NCBI RefSeq assembly: GCF_040786275.1 | Contig: NZ_JBFMVT010000002.1 | Coordinates: forward strand, 1,922,001 to 1,986,000 | Origin: Buttiauxella gaviniae | GTDB lineage: Bacteria; Pseudomonadota; Gammaproteobacteria; Enterobacterales; Enterobacteriaceae | Length of the DNA stretch: 64,000 nucleotides | Direction of reading: 5' to 3' | Part shown: positions 43,044 through 52,965 of the stretch, piece after piece | Position numbering within the stretch: position 1 is the first letter of the stretch | Layout of the letters: every line of letters starts with the position of its first letter | Translations under genes and position numbers: made by a program | The notes under the pieces: generated by a model | Database searches by the model: none | Told to the model about the DNA's origin: nothing | Seen by the model: only the letters and a program-made list of their open reading frames with translations

Positions 43044-43932
43044 CACGATAATCCATTTTTGGGAAAATATGAGAAGGAATAGCACTCTCTAATGATAAAT
43101 TAACAACATCAACACCATCTTTTTTCAATTCAAGACTGGCAAGTGAGAAGGCTGGAATGATGATTTCTTGTAGCTTTTCCGCAAGGAAAGAAGGAAGCAT
43201 GTCATTTTTTGTTTCATAAAACCGAGGGGTGGAAAAATTAGTCATATCAAGACCGACAACATAAATCTTTTTAAACCCTAAATAAGAAAGAATCTGAAGA
43301 GACCAATAGATTACAGTCCCGGCATCGAAGATACCGTTTCTAATATCATGATTAAAAGCTATGTTGATATTTTCTTTAGAAAATATGATTCCTTTATGAG
43401 TATTGAAATTATTATAAATGTCTGCATTTGATATTTTTTTCTCATAAATGGGATAACACTTATCTTCAATAACAGCTAGTTTGCATTTTACTTTATTTAA
43501 TGTAAATTTATCAATTATTCTTACTATTCCATGCATGGTTGTGAAAAGTACAAGATCTTCCTTCTTAATAATTTCTTCAATAATATCAGGTTTATTATCG
43601 ACAAAAATCATATCAACAATAATATAAAATTTAAAATCAAGGTCACTATTGAGATGCCAGGCACCATTTACACCTACAGTTGGCATAGAGGGTACGGTGG
43701 AGAAATCTATTTTCTTTATAGAAGGGCCCGTTGCCGTCAATAAAACCTCACCTTTGAAATTTTCTTTAAGTGAAGTAAGGTCCACTAAAGGGACGTTTTC
43801 GCCTCTATAATTTAAATGCGATATGGCATTGTTTTTATCACGTTGAATTTTTACGAAAGGCCATAGGTTTTCATTATGTCGCATACTCCGTGGATGCGTA
43901 TATCTATATATCTGTTTTGTTAACGTTCCCAT
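43030..43932 (-). CDS. WaaZ-like LPS core protein (probable third-Kdo transferase)
   Basis: A 300-residue protein without membrane spans. Two segments resemble E. coli WaaZ as I recall it: VLLTATGPSIKKIDFSTVPS with MPTVGVNGAWHL near the N-terminus, and IYVVGLDMTNFSTPRFYETK near residue 230. WaaZ is linked to the addition of a third Kdo in truncated core forms. Similarity is partial, so a different DUF115-like sugar transferase is possible. The gene is very AT-rich compared with waaC and waaF and overlaps waaL, so both probably moved together. Confidence 0.55.
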   Translation of the reverse strand: MGTLTKQIYRYTHPRSMRHNENLWPFVKIQRDKNNAISHLNYRGENVPLVDLTSLKENFKGEVLLTATGPSIKKIDFSTVPSMPTVGVNGAWHLNSDLDFKFYIIVDMIFVDNKPDIIEEIIKKEDLVLFTTMHGIVRIIDKFTLNKVKCKLAVIEDKCYPIYEKKISNADIYNNFNTHKGIIFSKENINIAFNHDIRNGIFDAGTVIYWSLQILSYLGFKKIYVVGLDMTNFSTPRFYETKNDMLPSFLAEKLQEIIIPAFSLASLELKKDGVDVVNLSLESAIPSHIFPKMDYRDAFK

Positions 43933-43962
43933 AAGGCTCTCACCATTATTAACTTGTGGCGC

Positions 43963-45036
43963 TTATAAACTTTTTTTATTTGCAATGAAATAATGTATTC
44001 TTTGAAGATCTTCATCACTTAACGCAAACAACTCTTCCTTTGGCTTATCAAAGTAATATCGGGTTTCGAAAACAAAGGAATTAGTATTTGCGTCGTTACC
44101 TATCAGAAGCACATTACCTAAAGGGCGCTGCTCTTTTACACAACAAGGGCCATAGATAAGTATAATGGGGACACCTACCGCATCTGCAATATAAATGTTG
44201 CCAGAATCAGATGCGATATAGAAATCCATTTTACTGATGGCATACGGCAGGTCTTCAAGCTGAACTTGTCCAATCATGTTGACGAGATTATCTTGCTCAC
44301 CTGTAACTTTGAGCAAATCGTCAAGCCATACCTGCTCATTTTTAGAGCCAAAAATGTAGTATAAACACGGCAAATCTTGCAGCGATTCAAACAGGCGATT
44401 CCATATAACGGGTGGAATTGTTTTTGCTTTGTTTCCTGCAGAAATACTGAGCCCTATTTTTATAACCCCTTTTTTATCCAGAATTTGTGGATATAAGCTG
44501 GGCTTCTTTAAGGGCAACGTTGCATGTTTAGGGCTGTCGCGCCATGTCAGTGAGCGATCGGCTAATTTAATATAATTATCAACACTTAAAGTGTATTTAC
44601 CATGCTCGACGATGCCATCAGCTGTAAGATAAAGTGGATCTTGATACCAACGCCGAGTGTAGGTGGATAAAAACTGTTTATTAGAGGCGTTGCAGGTGGC
44701 TGCAAAGAAAAGGTTTGTACTATTGGGGTGCAATAAGTACACATTCTCGTAGCGGTTTAATAGCTTAAATGCCAGGCGGAACTTACGCCATAGGCTCTTT
44801 TTATGTTCTTCGATAAGATAAATGGTATCGATGGTTTCATCGTACTTAGCCAAAGGGAGAACAGTTTTGCTTATTAAAACGTCGCTATGCTTCAGATGGG
44901 CAAGCAAAGGCGTTACATTTACGAAATCACCTATTTTTGCCGTTTGAATCAGTAAGTTCCGGCCTGTCTTTTTATAAAAAAGTTTGCCGAACAGCTTGAA
45001 CGGAAGAAAGAGGATAAAGAGGAATAGATAGCTCAT
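43963..45036 (-). CDS. GT9-family heptosyltransferase-like protein of the LPS core
   Basis: A 357-residue protein beginning with a hydrophobic stretch (MSYLFLFILFLPFKLFGKLF) then NLLIQTAKIGDFVNVTPLLA, the GT9 acceptor-side motif. The donor side shows MDFYIASDSGNIYIADAVGV and IILIYGPC, the ADP-heptose-type site seen in WaaC and WaaF (DTGLSHLTAALG). It is therefore a fourth GT9 enzyme in the cluster, besides waaC, waaF and waaQ. The sugar and acceptor cannot be told. It starts six bases after waaC and belongs to the hldD-waaF-waaC transcript. It is AT-rich. Confidence 0.75.
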   Translation of the reverse strand: MSYLFLFILFLPFKLFGKLFYKKTGRNLLIQTAKIGDFVNVTPLLAHLKHSDVLISKTVLPLAKYDETIDTIYLIEEHKKSLWRKFRLAFKLLNRYENVYLLHPNSTNLFFAATCNASNKQFLSTYTRRWYQDPLYLTADGIVEHGKYTLSVDNYIKLADRSLTWRDSPKHATLPLKKPSLYPQILDKKGVIKIGLSISAGNKAKTIPPVIWNRLFESLQDLPCLYYIFGSKNEQVWLDDLLKVTGEQDNLVNMIGQVQLEDLPYAISKMDFYIASDSGNIYIADAVGVPIILIYGPCCVKEQRPLGNVLLIGNDANTNSFVFETRYYFDKPKEELFALSDEDLQRIHYFIANKKSL

Positions 45037-45042
45037 TAATGG

Positions 45043-46020
45043 TTATTCTGCTGCTAAGTGACTAATTTTCTGTAATGCAGCAAATGTATCTGCAGCGGTA
45101 ATGTTAGCCATGCTTTTTTCTGCGCCTCTAATTTCATGTTGGTTTTCACCGTAGCCACCAATCAAACCCGGATCGGTAGGGCCGTACAATGTGATATTCG
45201 GTCGACCCAGTGCCGCGGTCAGGTGACTCAATCCTGTATCAACAGAGACGACAGCCCGTGCCCCCGCAAGCTCTTTGGCTACTTGTTCAAGAGACAAACG
45301 CGGCAACACCTCAACATTATCAAATCCTTCGGCCAGGCGGATTGCACGTTCGTGCTCGTGATTAGCGCCCCACGGGAGTTTAATACGTAAGCCTGTTTTA
45401 TGCATTAATTGAATAAGATTTCGCCAGTTTGATTCCGGCCAGTGTTTCTCATCCCGAGTGGTGGCATGCAGGAAAACCATGTACTGCCCCATTTCGGATG
45501 GGACGGTAGCCAGGAAGTGTCGCGCAATCGCGTAATCTCCCTGCACGGTTGGTTTTTGATAGCCGAGGCTTTTCGCGAATAACTCACGTGTACGCTCAAC
45601 CGCATGCTGTTGTTTCGTAATGGAATGCCGTCGGTTGTAGAACAGGCTTGCGAGGGGCTCGCGAGCGCTATTCCAGTCCATGCCATGCTTTATGCCTTTA
45701 GCTTTTCTCGTCACTAATGCGGCACTTTTAATAAGACCCTGGGCATCAATAATAAGATCGTAATTTTCAGCGCGAAGTGCCTGATAGAACGCGGCTCGCT
45801 CGGCTTTTATGGGGGCCGAGAACCAGTTTTTACGCCAGCGACGAATAGCGACGGGCAGAACTTTACCGACTGTGGGATGCCAGGTGGGGATTTGTGCAAA
45901 ACCCTCTTCAACTACCCAGTCGAAACGGATAGCTGGAATGGCATGCATAGCATCCGTCAGGGCTGGTAGCGTATGCAGGACATCACCCATTGATGATGTT
46001 TTAACGATCAATACCCGCAT
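45043..46020 (-). CDS. waaC: LPS heptosyltransferase I WaaC
   Basis: Adds the first L-glycero-D-manno-heptose to Kdo2-lipid A. 325 residues (E. coli 319). Typical segments are MRVLIVKTSSMGDVLHTLPA, DAQGLIKSAALVTRKAKG and the donor-binding SVDTGLSHLTAALGRP. It starts within the waaF stop (TAATG) and precedes the GT9 gene. Confidence 0.95.
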   Translation of the reverse strand: MRVLIVKTSSMGDVLHTLPALTDAMHAIPAIRFDWVVEEGFAQIPTWHPTVGKVLPVAIRRWRKNWFSAPIKAERAAFYQALRAENYDLIIDAQGLIKSAALVTRKAKGIKHGMDWNSAREPLASLFYNRRHSITKQQHAVERTRELFAKSLGYQKPTVQGDYAIARHFLATVPSEMGQYMVFLHATTRDEKHWPESNWRNLIQLMHKTGLRIKLPWGANHEHERAIRLAEGFDNVEVLPRLSLEQVAKELAGARAVVSVDTGLSHLTAALGRPNITLYGPTDPGLIGGYGENQHEIRGAEKSMANITAADTFAALQKISHLAAE

Positions 46021-47069
46021 TATGCTTCCTTCTCAGCCAGTAGCAAAGCGGTTAACTCTTCCATCACGCGCTCAGGCGTAATATCAATCAAACTTTGGTG
46101 ATAACCTTCTGCGGCATCGCCTTTACGCACTTTGTGGTAGCCAGTAATAAGGCGAATCACGCGCGCCTTATGCGAAAGCGGTGGAGTAAAGTCCGGGCTG
46201 CTTGGGCCATATAACGCAACAAGGGGACGATTGAGTGCCGCGGCAACGTGCATTAATCCGGAATCATTCGTCACCACAGCCTGGCAGGCGGCAAGTAAAA
46301 TCACGGCCTGCTCAAGTTCGGTATCTCCCGCCAGATTGCGACAATAAGCCTGCTGCTGGCTGGTTAGCGCGGCGATAATATCATTGCCTGGCTCTTTGTC
46401 TTTGGCTGAACCAAACAGCACAACCTGATAGCCGTCATCAATGAGTTTGCCTGCAAGAGTGGCGTAGTGATAATGCGGCCAGCGTTTTGCCGGGCCGAAT
46501 TCAGCACCAGGGCAAAAACCAATAATCGGGCGCTGAGCGTCCAGACTAAAGGCCTTACTCGTCTGCTCTTTTTCCCCTTCACTAACCTGCAGTTGAGGCC
46601 ACAGTAACGGTTGCGGGAGGTCTTTTGCCGACTGCATTCTGCCTTTGTCATAAGCCAGGGCGATGTAACGCTCGACCATTAATGGCCAGGCCTGCTTATC
46701 CAGAACGCGGGCATCGTTGAGCAAGCCGTAACGCATTTCACCGCGCCAGCCTGTGCGTTGTGGGATGTTGGCAAAGAAAGGAACAAGTGCTGATTTAAAT
46801 GAGTTTGGCAGCACATATGCCTGATCGTAACGTTTAGCTCGCAGAGCATGCCCAAGACGGCGACGCTCGCCAATTTCCAGCGCGCCATGACCAAGCGGCA
46901 TTGCCAGCGCTTCGTTAACTTCCGGCATACGTGACAGTAATGGACGGCACCATGCCGGTGCCATCACATCAATGATTGCCTGGGGATAGCGCGCTTTGAG
47001 CGTGCGATAGAGACTTTGCGACATCATCATGTCGCCCACCCATGACGGGCCAATCACCAGTATTTTCAT
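46020..47069 (-). CDS. waaF: LPS heptosyltransferase II WaaF
   Basis: Adds heptose II to heptose I. From ATG 47069 (MKILVIGPSWVGDMMMSQSL) the protein has 349 residues, close to E. coli. Donor-site motif VTNDSGLMHVAAALNRPLVA and GFCPGAEFGPAKRWP are present. The ribosome-binding site AAGGATGAAG lies inside a degenerate ERIC element that fills the hldD-waaF junction. An ATG at 47078 also fits the frame but has no spacing for a binding site. Confidence 0.96.
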   Translation of the reverse strand: MKILVIGPSWVGDMMMSQSLYRTLKARYPQAIIDVMAPAWCRPLLSRMPEVNEALAMPLGHGALEIGERRRLGHALRAKRYDQAYVLPNSFKSALVPFFANIPQRTGWRGEMRYGLLNDARVLDKQAWPLMVERYIALAYDKGRMQSAKDLPQPLLWPQLQVSEGEKEQTSKAFSLDAQRPIIGFCPGAEFGPAKRWPHYHYATLAGKLIDDGYQVVLFGSAKDKEPGNDIIAALTSQQQAYCRNLAGDTELEQAVILLAACQAVVTNDSGLMHVAAALNRPLVALYGPSSPDFTPPLSHKARVIRLITGYHKVRKGDAAEGYHQSLIDITPERVMEELTALLLAEKEA

Positions 47070-47192
47070 ACACTTCATCCTTCAAGCTGTCTCTGCGTGG
47101 GCTTCATTTGTTCACACCAGTCACATAGTTATCCTATGTTCGTGGCGATTCACTCATTTGCCGCCTTGATCCCGCCTGAATGATTTTGTGTA
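47070..47192. repeat. Degenerate ERIC element at the hldD-waaF junction
   Basis: Aligned by eye to the ERIC consensus: the left end ACACTTCATCCTTCAAGCTG, the centre CACCAGTCACATAGTTATCC, then GCGATTCACTCATTTGCCGC and the right end GAATGATTTTGTGTA correspond in order and spacing to an ERIC of about 123 bases with many substitutions. It begins immediately upstream of the waaF ATG and ends inside the hldD coding frame, so it supplies the last codons of hldD, the intergenic sequence and the waaF ribosome-binding site. Confidence 0.7.
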
Positions 47193-48124
47193 ACTGTGTC
47201 ACGGTTTAGCCAGGCCATATACTCTGTCACGCCTTCGGCAACAGTTTTGAATGGCTTGTCGTAACCTGCGGCGCGCAGATTGGTTAAGTCGGCCTGAGTA
47301 AATGCCTGATAGCGGCCTTTGAGTTTTTCCGGGAAGGGAATGTACTCAATGCTGCCTTTTTTATGGAAGGCCAGGGCTGCGTCGGCAATCGCCTGGAAGG
47401 ATTCTGCACGACCAGTACCGCAGTTATAGATGCCGGAAACGCCGTTCTGCCAGAACCACAGGTTTACCGCTGCCACATCGCCCACGTAGATGAAATCGCG
47501 TTTAAAGCTGTTGCTGCCTTCAAACAGTTTTGGATTTTCGCCTTCGTTCAATTGCGTGTTCAGATGGAAAGCAACGCTCGCCATGCTGCCTTTATGGCCT
47601 TCGCGTGGGCCATAAACGTTGAAGTAACGGAAGCCGGTAATCTGGGAGTTGGCTTCAGGCAGGATTTGACGCACATATTCATCGAACAAGAATTTGGAGT
47701 AACCGTAAACGTTAAGCGGCTGCTCGTACTCACGAGATTCAATGAAATCGCTGTTACGACCGCCATAGGTTGCAGCGGAAGAGGCGTACAGGAACGGAAT
47801 TTCGCGCTCGAGGCAATAATGCAGCACTTCTTTTGAGTACTGATAGTTGTTATCCATCATATACTTGCCGTCCCACTCGGTTGTGGAAGAGCAGGCACCT
47901 TCATGGAAGATCGCTTCGATGTCGCCGAATTCTTCACCCGCCATAATCTGGATTAAGAAATCTTCTTTATCCATATAGTCGGCGATATTTAAATCTACGA
48001 GGTTGGCGAACTTGGTGCCATCCTTCAGATTGTCTACCACCAGGATATCTGTATGGCCGATATCATTCAGTGACTTAATGATGTTGCTGCCAATAAAGCC
48101 AGCACCGCCGGTGACAATAATCAT
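47150..48124 (-). CDS. hldD: ADP-L-glycero-D-manno-heptose 6-epimerase HldD, C-terminally extended
   Basis: Makes the ADP-L-glycero-D-manno-heptose used by WaaC, WaaF and WaaQ. A short-chain dehydrogenase-type fold with NADP-binding GGAGFIG (6-12) and catalytic Y140/K144 ([12 protein letters not shown]). From ATG 48124 ([14 protein letters not shown]) the protein has 324 residues; E. coli HldD has 310 and ends at MAWLNRDA. Here MAWLNRD is followed by [15 protein letters not shown], encoded mainly by the ERIC element. The added tail is unlikely to touch the active site. It heads the hldD-waaF-waaC-GT9-waaZ-waaL transcript. The 216-base gap to kbl holds both promoters. Confidence 0.95.
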   Translation of the reverse strand: MIIVTGGAGFIGSNIIKSLNDIGHTDILVVDNLKDGTKFANLVDLNIADYMDKEDFLIQIMAGEEFGDIEAIFHEGACSSTTEWDGKYMMDNNYQYSKEVLHYCLEREIPFLYASSAATYGGRNSDFIESREYEQPLNVYGYSKFLFDEYVRQILPEANSQITGFRYFNVYGPREGHKGSMASVAFHLNTQLNEGENPKLFEGSNSFKRDFIYVGDVAAVNLWFWQNGVSGIYNCGTGRAESFQAIADAALAFHKKGSIEYIPFPEKLKGRYQAFTQADLTNLRAAGYDKPFKTVAEGVTEYMAWLNRDTVTQNHSGGIKAANE

Positions 48125-48340
48125 AAGCGTAAACCTTAGAAAAAGAGGGCCGTAAGGCACGATACCTCACGCGCTAATGGCTCTTATCATACCATTACAT
48201 TCATGGACCCGCCTAATCAGAGGAAGTTTCTCAACCTCGTGATTTATGCTGCAAATTTCAATTTCATTGAAACGTCATCTCGTGTCCTGGTATAGCTTTG
48301 GGTAATATGTGCCGAAATTAGCCATGCCTGGAGAATCGCA

Positions 48341-49537
48341 ATGCGCGGAGATTTTTACCAACAGTTAACAACCCAACTTGAAACCGCTCGCGCGGAAGGG
48401 TTGTTTAAAGAAGAACGTATTATCACCTCAGCCCAACAAGCAGATATCACCGTTGCTGATGGCAGCCATGTCATTAACTTCTGTGCCAATAACTATCTGG
48501 GGCTCGCGAACCACCCGCAATTGATTGATGCTGCAAAACAGGGCATGGATAAACACGGTTTTGGGATGGCCTCTGTTCGTTTCATTTGTGGTACGCAAGA
48601 CAGCCACAAAGAACTGGAGGGCAAACTTGCGGGCTTCCTCGGAATGGAAGATGCGATTCTTTATTCTTCCTGTTTTGATGCCAACGGCGGTCTGTTTGAA
48701 ACGCTACTCGGCCCGGAAGATGCCATTATTTCTGATGCTCTGAACCACGCCTCCATTATCGATGGCGTGCGTCTGTGCAAAGCGCAGCGCTACCGCTACG
48801 CAAACAACGACATGCAAGAGCTCGAAACTCGCCTGAAAGAGGCGCGTGCCGCCGGGGCTCGCCATATCATGATCGCTACTGACGGCGTGTTCTCTATGGA
48901 TGGCGTGATTGCTAACCTAAATGGTGTTTGCGATTTGGCGGATAAATATGACGCACTTGTGATGGTCGATGACTCTCACGCCGTGGGTTTTGTGGGGGAA
49001 AATGGTCGCGGTACGCATGAATACTGTGACGTGATGGATCGCGTAGACATCATTACCGGAACGCTGGGTAAAGCGCTTGGCGGTGCTTCTGGTGGTTATA
49101 CCGCAGGCCGCAAAGAGGTGATTGAATGGCTGCGTCAGCGTTCTCGCCCGTATCTTTTCTCTAACTCATTGGCCCCGGCTATTGTTTCTGCATCCATCAA
49201 AGTTTTGGAAATGCTGGAAACGGGCGCGGAAATGCGTAATCGCCTGTGGGCTAACGCGAGTCTGTTCCGCGAGAAAATGACTGCCGCAGGTTTTACGCTG
49301 GCAGGTGCCGATCACGCTATCATTCCTGTGATGTTAGGCGAGGCCGTTGTGGCGCAAAACTTTGCGCGTGAGCTACAAAAAGAAGGGATTTATGTCACTG
49401 GGTTCTTCTACCCGGTGGTTCCAAAAGGTCAGGCGCGCATCCGTACTCAGATGTCTGCGGCTCACACGACTGAACAAATTGAACGTGCGGTTGACGCATT
49501 TACGCGTATCGGTAAACAGTTGGGCGTTATCGCCTGA
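48341..49537 (+). CDS. kbl: 2-amino-3-ketobutyrate CoA ligase
   Basis: PLP enzyme that cleaves 2-amino-3-ketobutyrate with CoA to glycine and acetyl-CoA in threonine breakdown. 398 residues as in E. coli. PLP lysine K244 (GTLGKALGG), DDSHAVGF and the N-terminal CANNYLGL are present. It is followed after ten bases by tdh, forming the threonine-catabolic operon that in E. coli is repressed by Lrp and relieved by leucine. Confidence 0.97.
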   Translation: MRGDFYQQLTTQLETARAEGLFKEERIITSAQQADITVADGSHVINFCANNYLGLANHPQLIDAAKQGMDKHGFGMASVRFICGTQDSHKELEGKLAGFLGMEDAILYSSCFDANGGLFETLLGPEDAIISDALNHASIIDGVRLCKAQRYRYANNDMQELETRLKEARAAGARHIMIATDGVFSMDGVIANLNGVCDLADKYDALVMVDDSHAVGFVGENGRGTHEYCDVMDRVDIITGTLGKALGGASGGYTAGRKEVIEWLRQRSRPYLFSNSLAPAIVSASIKVLEMLETGAEMRNRLWANASLFREKMTAAGFTLAGADHAIIPVMLGEAVVAQNFARELQKEGIYVTGFFYPVVPKGQARIRTQMSAAHTTEQIERAVDAFTRIGKQLGVIA

Positions 49538-49547
49538 GGGAGCTGTC

Positions 49548-50573
49548 ATGAAAGCATTAGCGAAATTAAAAGCAGAAGAAGGCATCTGGATGACGGATGC
49601 ACCCAAGCCGGAAATGGGTCATAACGATCTGCTGATTAAAATCCGTAAAACTGCGATTTGCGGTACCGACGTGCATATTTACAACTGGGATGAATGGTCG
49701 CAAAAGACCATCCCAGTACCGATGGTGGTCGGCCACGAATATGTTGGCGAAGTCGTCGGTATTGGCCAGGAAGTAAAAGGCTTTAAAATTGGCGATCGTG
49801 TTTCTGGTGAAGGCCATATTACCTGTGGCCATTGCCGTAACTGCCGCGCGGGTCGTACCCACCTGTGCCGCAACACGACTGGTGTGGGTGTAAACCGCCC
49901 TGGTTGCTTTGCTGAATATCTGGTGCTGCCTGCCTTTAATGCTTTCAAAATTCCTGACAATATTTCCGACGACCTGGCTTCAATCTTTGACCCGTTCGGC
50001 AATGCGGTGCACACCGCGCTGTCCTTCGATTTAGTGGGTGAAGATGTGCTGGTTTCAGGCGCGGGTCCGATTGGCATTATGGCGGCGGCGGTTGCTAAAC
50101 ATGTTGGCGCACGTAACGTCGTGATCACCGATGTGAACGAATACCGTCTTGATCTGGCACGTAAAATGGGTGTCACCCGTGCGGTAAACGTCAGCAAAGA
50201 AAATCTGACCGACGTGATGAAAGAGCTGGGCATGACCGAAGGTTTTGATGTGGGCCTGGAAATGTCTGGCGCACCACCGGCATTCCGCACCATGCTCGAT
50301 ACCATGAACCACGGTGGCCGTATCGCGATGCTGGGTATTCCCCCGTCAGATATGTCTATCGACTGGACAAAAGTCATCTTCAAGGGCTTGTTCATCAAAG
50401 GGATTTACGGCCGTGAAATGTTCGAAACCTGGTACAAAATGGCTGCGTTGATTCAATCTGGCCTGGATTTGTCGCCGATTATCACGCACCGTTTTGATAT
50501 TGATGATTTCCAGAAAGGCTTTGATGCGATGCGTTCAGGCCAATCAGGTAAAGTCATTCTTAGCTGGGATTAA
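49548..50573 (+). CDS. tdh: L-threonine 3-dehydrogenase
   Basis: NAD-dependent, zinc-containing oxidation of threonine to 2-amino-3-ketobutyrate, which Kbl then uses. 341 residues from ATG 49548 ([14 protein letters not shown]), preceded by GGGAG. Catalytic zinc cysteine C38 ([14 protein letters not shown]), the structural zinc lobe [17 protein letters not shown] and the Rossmann GAGPIG are present. A longer frame from 49347 lies inside kbl and is not used. Confidence 0.97.
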   Translation: MKALAKLKAEEGIWMTDAPKPEMGHNDLLIKIRKTAICGTDVHIYNWDEWSQKTIPVPMVVGHEYVGEVVGIGQEVKGFKIGDRVSGEGHITCGHCRNCRAGRTHLCRNTTGVGVNRPGCFAEYLVLPAFNAFKIPDNISDDLASIFDPFGNAVHTALSFDLVGEDVLVSGAGPIGIMAAAVAKHVGARNVVITDVNEYRLDLARKMGVTRAVNVSKENLTDVMKELGMTEGFDVGLEMSGAPPAFRTMLDTMNHGGRIAMLGIPPSDMSIDWTKVIFKGLFIKGIYGREMFETWYKMAALIQSGLDLSPIITHRFDIDDFQKGFDAMRSGQSGKVILSWD

Positions 50574-50590
50574 CTCTGCTACGACGTTTA

Positions 50591-50616
50591 AAAAAGGCCG
50601 GGAAACCGGCCTTTTT
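50591..50616. terminator. Bidirectional terminator after tdh
   Basis: AAAAAGGCCGG-GAAA-CCGGCCTTTTT is a perfect eleven-base stem with a GAAA tetraloop, flanked by A and T runs on both sides. It lies between the convergent tdh and the unassigned 308-residue gene. Confidence 0.92.
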
Positions 50617-50623
50617 CATCTCT

Positions 50624-51550
50624 TTATTCGCTTGCTGTTTGCTTTTCAGCATCCGTCAGGTATCGCACTTTACGGGTGTAATCTTGCCCTTTAAACAGCA
50701 ACTCACTATCCGGTGAGGCAAGATACTTCTGCCACTCTGAAAGCGGGAAACCGCCGTGTGCGCCGATAACTTCTTTTGGAATGATCGACGGTGTGCCGCC
50801 GATGCGTTTCGATACCGGCCAGTTCACCCAATCACCTAAATTCACGGTTTTGAAATCCAGCAAATCAAGAAGGGCGGCCAGCGGCAGCTGATCCGTAGGC
50901 GGCTGTGAATCGTCCATCAATTCCCAGGTATCCTGGAAGAGTGCCAGCCAGAGCGGGCACAGGCGATGCCATGTGCTGCGTGTTGCAGCAAGAAATGCGC
51001 TGTTTACATGATCCTGAAGAGTAGGGCGAATAAGCCCCTGATAATAGGCCGGCGCTTTCCCTTCTGGCGCATTAGCCAGTTTGGCGACCATTTTTCCCTG
51101 GCGGAAACTGGAATAAAGCGTGTTCTCTTCGACCATAAGCTGCGGCATCTGCAACAGATTCAGGTCGGAATCAATGATGAGCGCCCCTTCTGTCCTGGCA
51201 TGCAAAGGAGCCTGAATCTTGATCAGACGGCTACGATAAATTTGCTTAAAACGGTAGTTATCATCTCTTTCCGGAACATTCAGCGTAACTACGCGGGTTT
51301 TGCCCGGTAAGTCAGCAAAAGCACTGGCCGGTTGATCGGAGACGATGACTATCTCTTCGAGTTGAGGCGCGAATCGGTTAGCAAAGACAGCAGAAAGCGT
51401 GCCTTCTTCAATAAAATCTTTGCCAACGCAGGGGATAACAACAGAAGTCACAGGAACTGCGTTAGCTCCGCTAGCAGCCTGCGCCAAGGGAATATTGTGT
51501 CGCGCCGTGATATGGCGATATTTTGCATTCAGAAATTTAAACATTTTCAT
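50624..51550 (-). CDS. Unassigned 308-residue protein with a DxD-like motif, possible glycosyltransferase
   Basis: I do not recognise the family with confidence. The N-terminal third reads PVTSVVIPCVGKDFIEEGTL and then LEEIVIVSDQP, a beta-alpha-beta pattern like a GT-A nucleotide-sugar fold, and ALIIDSDLNLLQMP carries a DSD triplet at 127-129 in the place of the metal-binding DxD. A second acidic segment and a WLALFQDTWELMDD helix follow. No signal peptide or membrane span. Its start overlaps the end of the upstream GT4 gene by 8 to 14 bases (ATG 51544 or 51550), so the two are co-translated and probably act on the same glycan. Confidence 0.6.
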   Translation of the reverse strand: MKMFKFLNAKYRHITARHNIPLAQAASGANAVPVTSVVIPCVGKDFIEEGTLSAVFANRFAPQLEEIVIVSDQPASAFADLPGKTRVVTLNVPERDDNYRFKQIYRSRLIKIQAPLHARTEGALIIDSDLNLLQMPQLMVEENTLYSSFRQGKMVAKLANAPEGKAPAYYQGLIRPTLQDHVNSAFLAATRSTWHRLCPLWLALFQDTWELMDDSQPPTDQLPLAALLDLLDFKTVNLGDWVNWPVSKRIGGTPSIIPKEVIGAHGGFPLSEWQKYLASPDSELLFKGQDYTRKVRYLTDAEKQTASE

Positions 51551-52769
51551 TCCGAGTTGGTTTTACTGCGCCAAGTACGGCTTCGACACCGGCAACATAG
51601 TGTTCGATAGCATAATTATCAATCACGTGCTGGTAAGCACGCTGTGTGATGACATCACGTAATGCGCCATCTTGCCATACTTGCTGAAGATGTGAGGCTA
51701 GCGCAACCGTGTCGCCGTAAGGATAAAGCAGGCCGGTGCGCCCTGAGTCGATGAGTTCCGCTGTACCCGTCACACTTGAACCGATAACAATCGTCTTGAG
51801 GAGCATGGACTCAAGAACGACTCTCGGTAATCCTTCACTTTTAGACGCAAGGATAAAGGCATCAAACGCGGCAAGATAATCCAGGGGATTATTACGAAAA
51901 CCGGTAAAGATAACCCGATCGGCAAATCCATAATCAGCGGCCTGGCGTTTTAATTTTTCATGCTCCGCCCCTTCGCCAACCAGAACAAATTTCCATTTTG
52001 CATCGGGGTGATGCTGCTGAAAATGATGCAGCGCCTCTATAGTATGGTGACAGGATTTTCTTGGAATTAACGATCCAATACTACCAAACAGGAATGTGCT
52101 GTCATCAACTCCGAGCGACTGGCGTATTGCCTGGCCGGATGGCAACGGCTGATGAATATCAATGGCATTAGAGACGGTAGTGCAGAGTGATTTTTTCACG
52201 CCGTGGTTAAGCAGTACGCTTTCCACACCGTGAGAGACAGCGATGACAGCATTACCTACGCGATTTACGATTTGTGTGATCGCCGGGCTCATAACAGGTT
52301 CAATACGGCAGTGTTGTACGACTGCAACATCAAGAGATTCCGCAGCCAGATAACCTTCCAGATTAGAACCTGGCTGGTTATTCATATACAGAATATCGTA
52401 ACCACCCTGACGCAGGCGTTCACGTATAGCCATGGCGTTTGGTTTGATGCGCCATTGGGCATCAATAGACGCGGTTATCTTTTTACGCCCTGACTTGCTG
52501 AAAAACAAAAATGCCCGGGCCACTTCCTTGCTGATTTTCGCCCAGCCGGGTTGTTTACGTTGTGGGATGAAAATGACAGGAATGTGAATGCTATTGAGCA
52601 CGTTCTCAATGGTTTCACCTTCACCGCGCGCATAGTTGTAATAAAAGCAGCACGTGATATCAAACCATTGGCGGTCAATACGTTTGAGCAGTTCCAACAT
52701 GCTGTTGGTACCTCCTCCCCACTCTTTACCGTTATCCAGTAAGAGAATTTTATGCCGCTGTTGCGTCAT
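51537..52769 (-). CDS. GT4-family glycosyltransferase between tdh and yibQ
   Basis: A 410-residue GT-B enzyme. N-terminal HKILLLDNGKEWGGGTNSML includes a glycine-rich loop; the C-terminal donor site is ASKSEGLPRVVLESMLLKTI (E-x7-E). A linker LFGSIGSLIPRKSCHHTIEA precedes it. The sugar is unknown. In E. coli yibD (waaH) occupies the tdh-yibQ interval; here it holds this two-gene operon and a divergent GT2 gene instead, so a role in outer-core LPS or another surface glycan is likely but not shown. Confidence 0.75.
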   Translation of the reverse strand: MTQQRHKILLLDNGKEWGGGTNSMLELLKRIDRQWFDITCCFYYNYARGEGETIENVLNSIHIPVIFIPQRKQPGWAKISKEVARAFLFFSKSGRKKITASIDAQWRIKPNAMAIRERLRQGGYDILYMNNQPGSNLEGYLAAESLDVAVVQHCRIEPVMSPAITQIVNRVGNAVIAVSHGVESVLLNHGVKKSLCTTVSNAIDIHQPLPSGQAIRQSLGVDDSTFLFGSIGSLIPRKSCHHTIEALHHFQQHHPDAKWKFVLVGEGAEHEKLKRQAADYGFADRVIFTGFRNNPLDYLAAFDAFILASKSEGLPRVVLESMLLKTIVIGSSVTGTAELIDSGRTGLLYPYGDTVALASHLQQVWQDGALRDVITQRAYQHVIDNYAIEHYVAGVEAVLGAVKPTRNENV

Positions 52770-52965
52770 CGTAGACCGGCTCCTGTCGCATTATTCAACG
52801 CGGCATTATAGATGTTCTGAACAGTGATAACTAACGGTTTTGTCGTCTATTGCGAAGGGGTTTCAAAAATCATTTTAAATATATGAGTACGGATACGGAC
52901 ACCACGCTTTTATTTTTATCTCTTTTCACAGTATATAATTTCTCTTTTATAACTCACTTGCCGCC

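Noticed and set aside
49347-49547. In-frame extension of tdh of 67 codons into kbl
   Set aside because: It overlaps conserved kbl codons, while ATG 49548 has a ribosome-binding site and matches the 341-residue family length.
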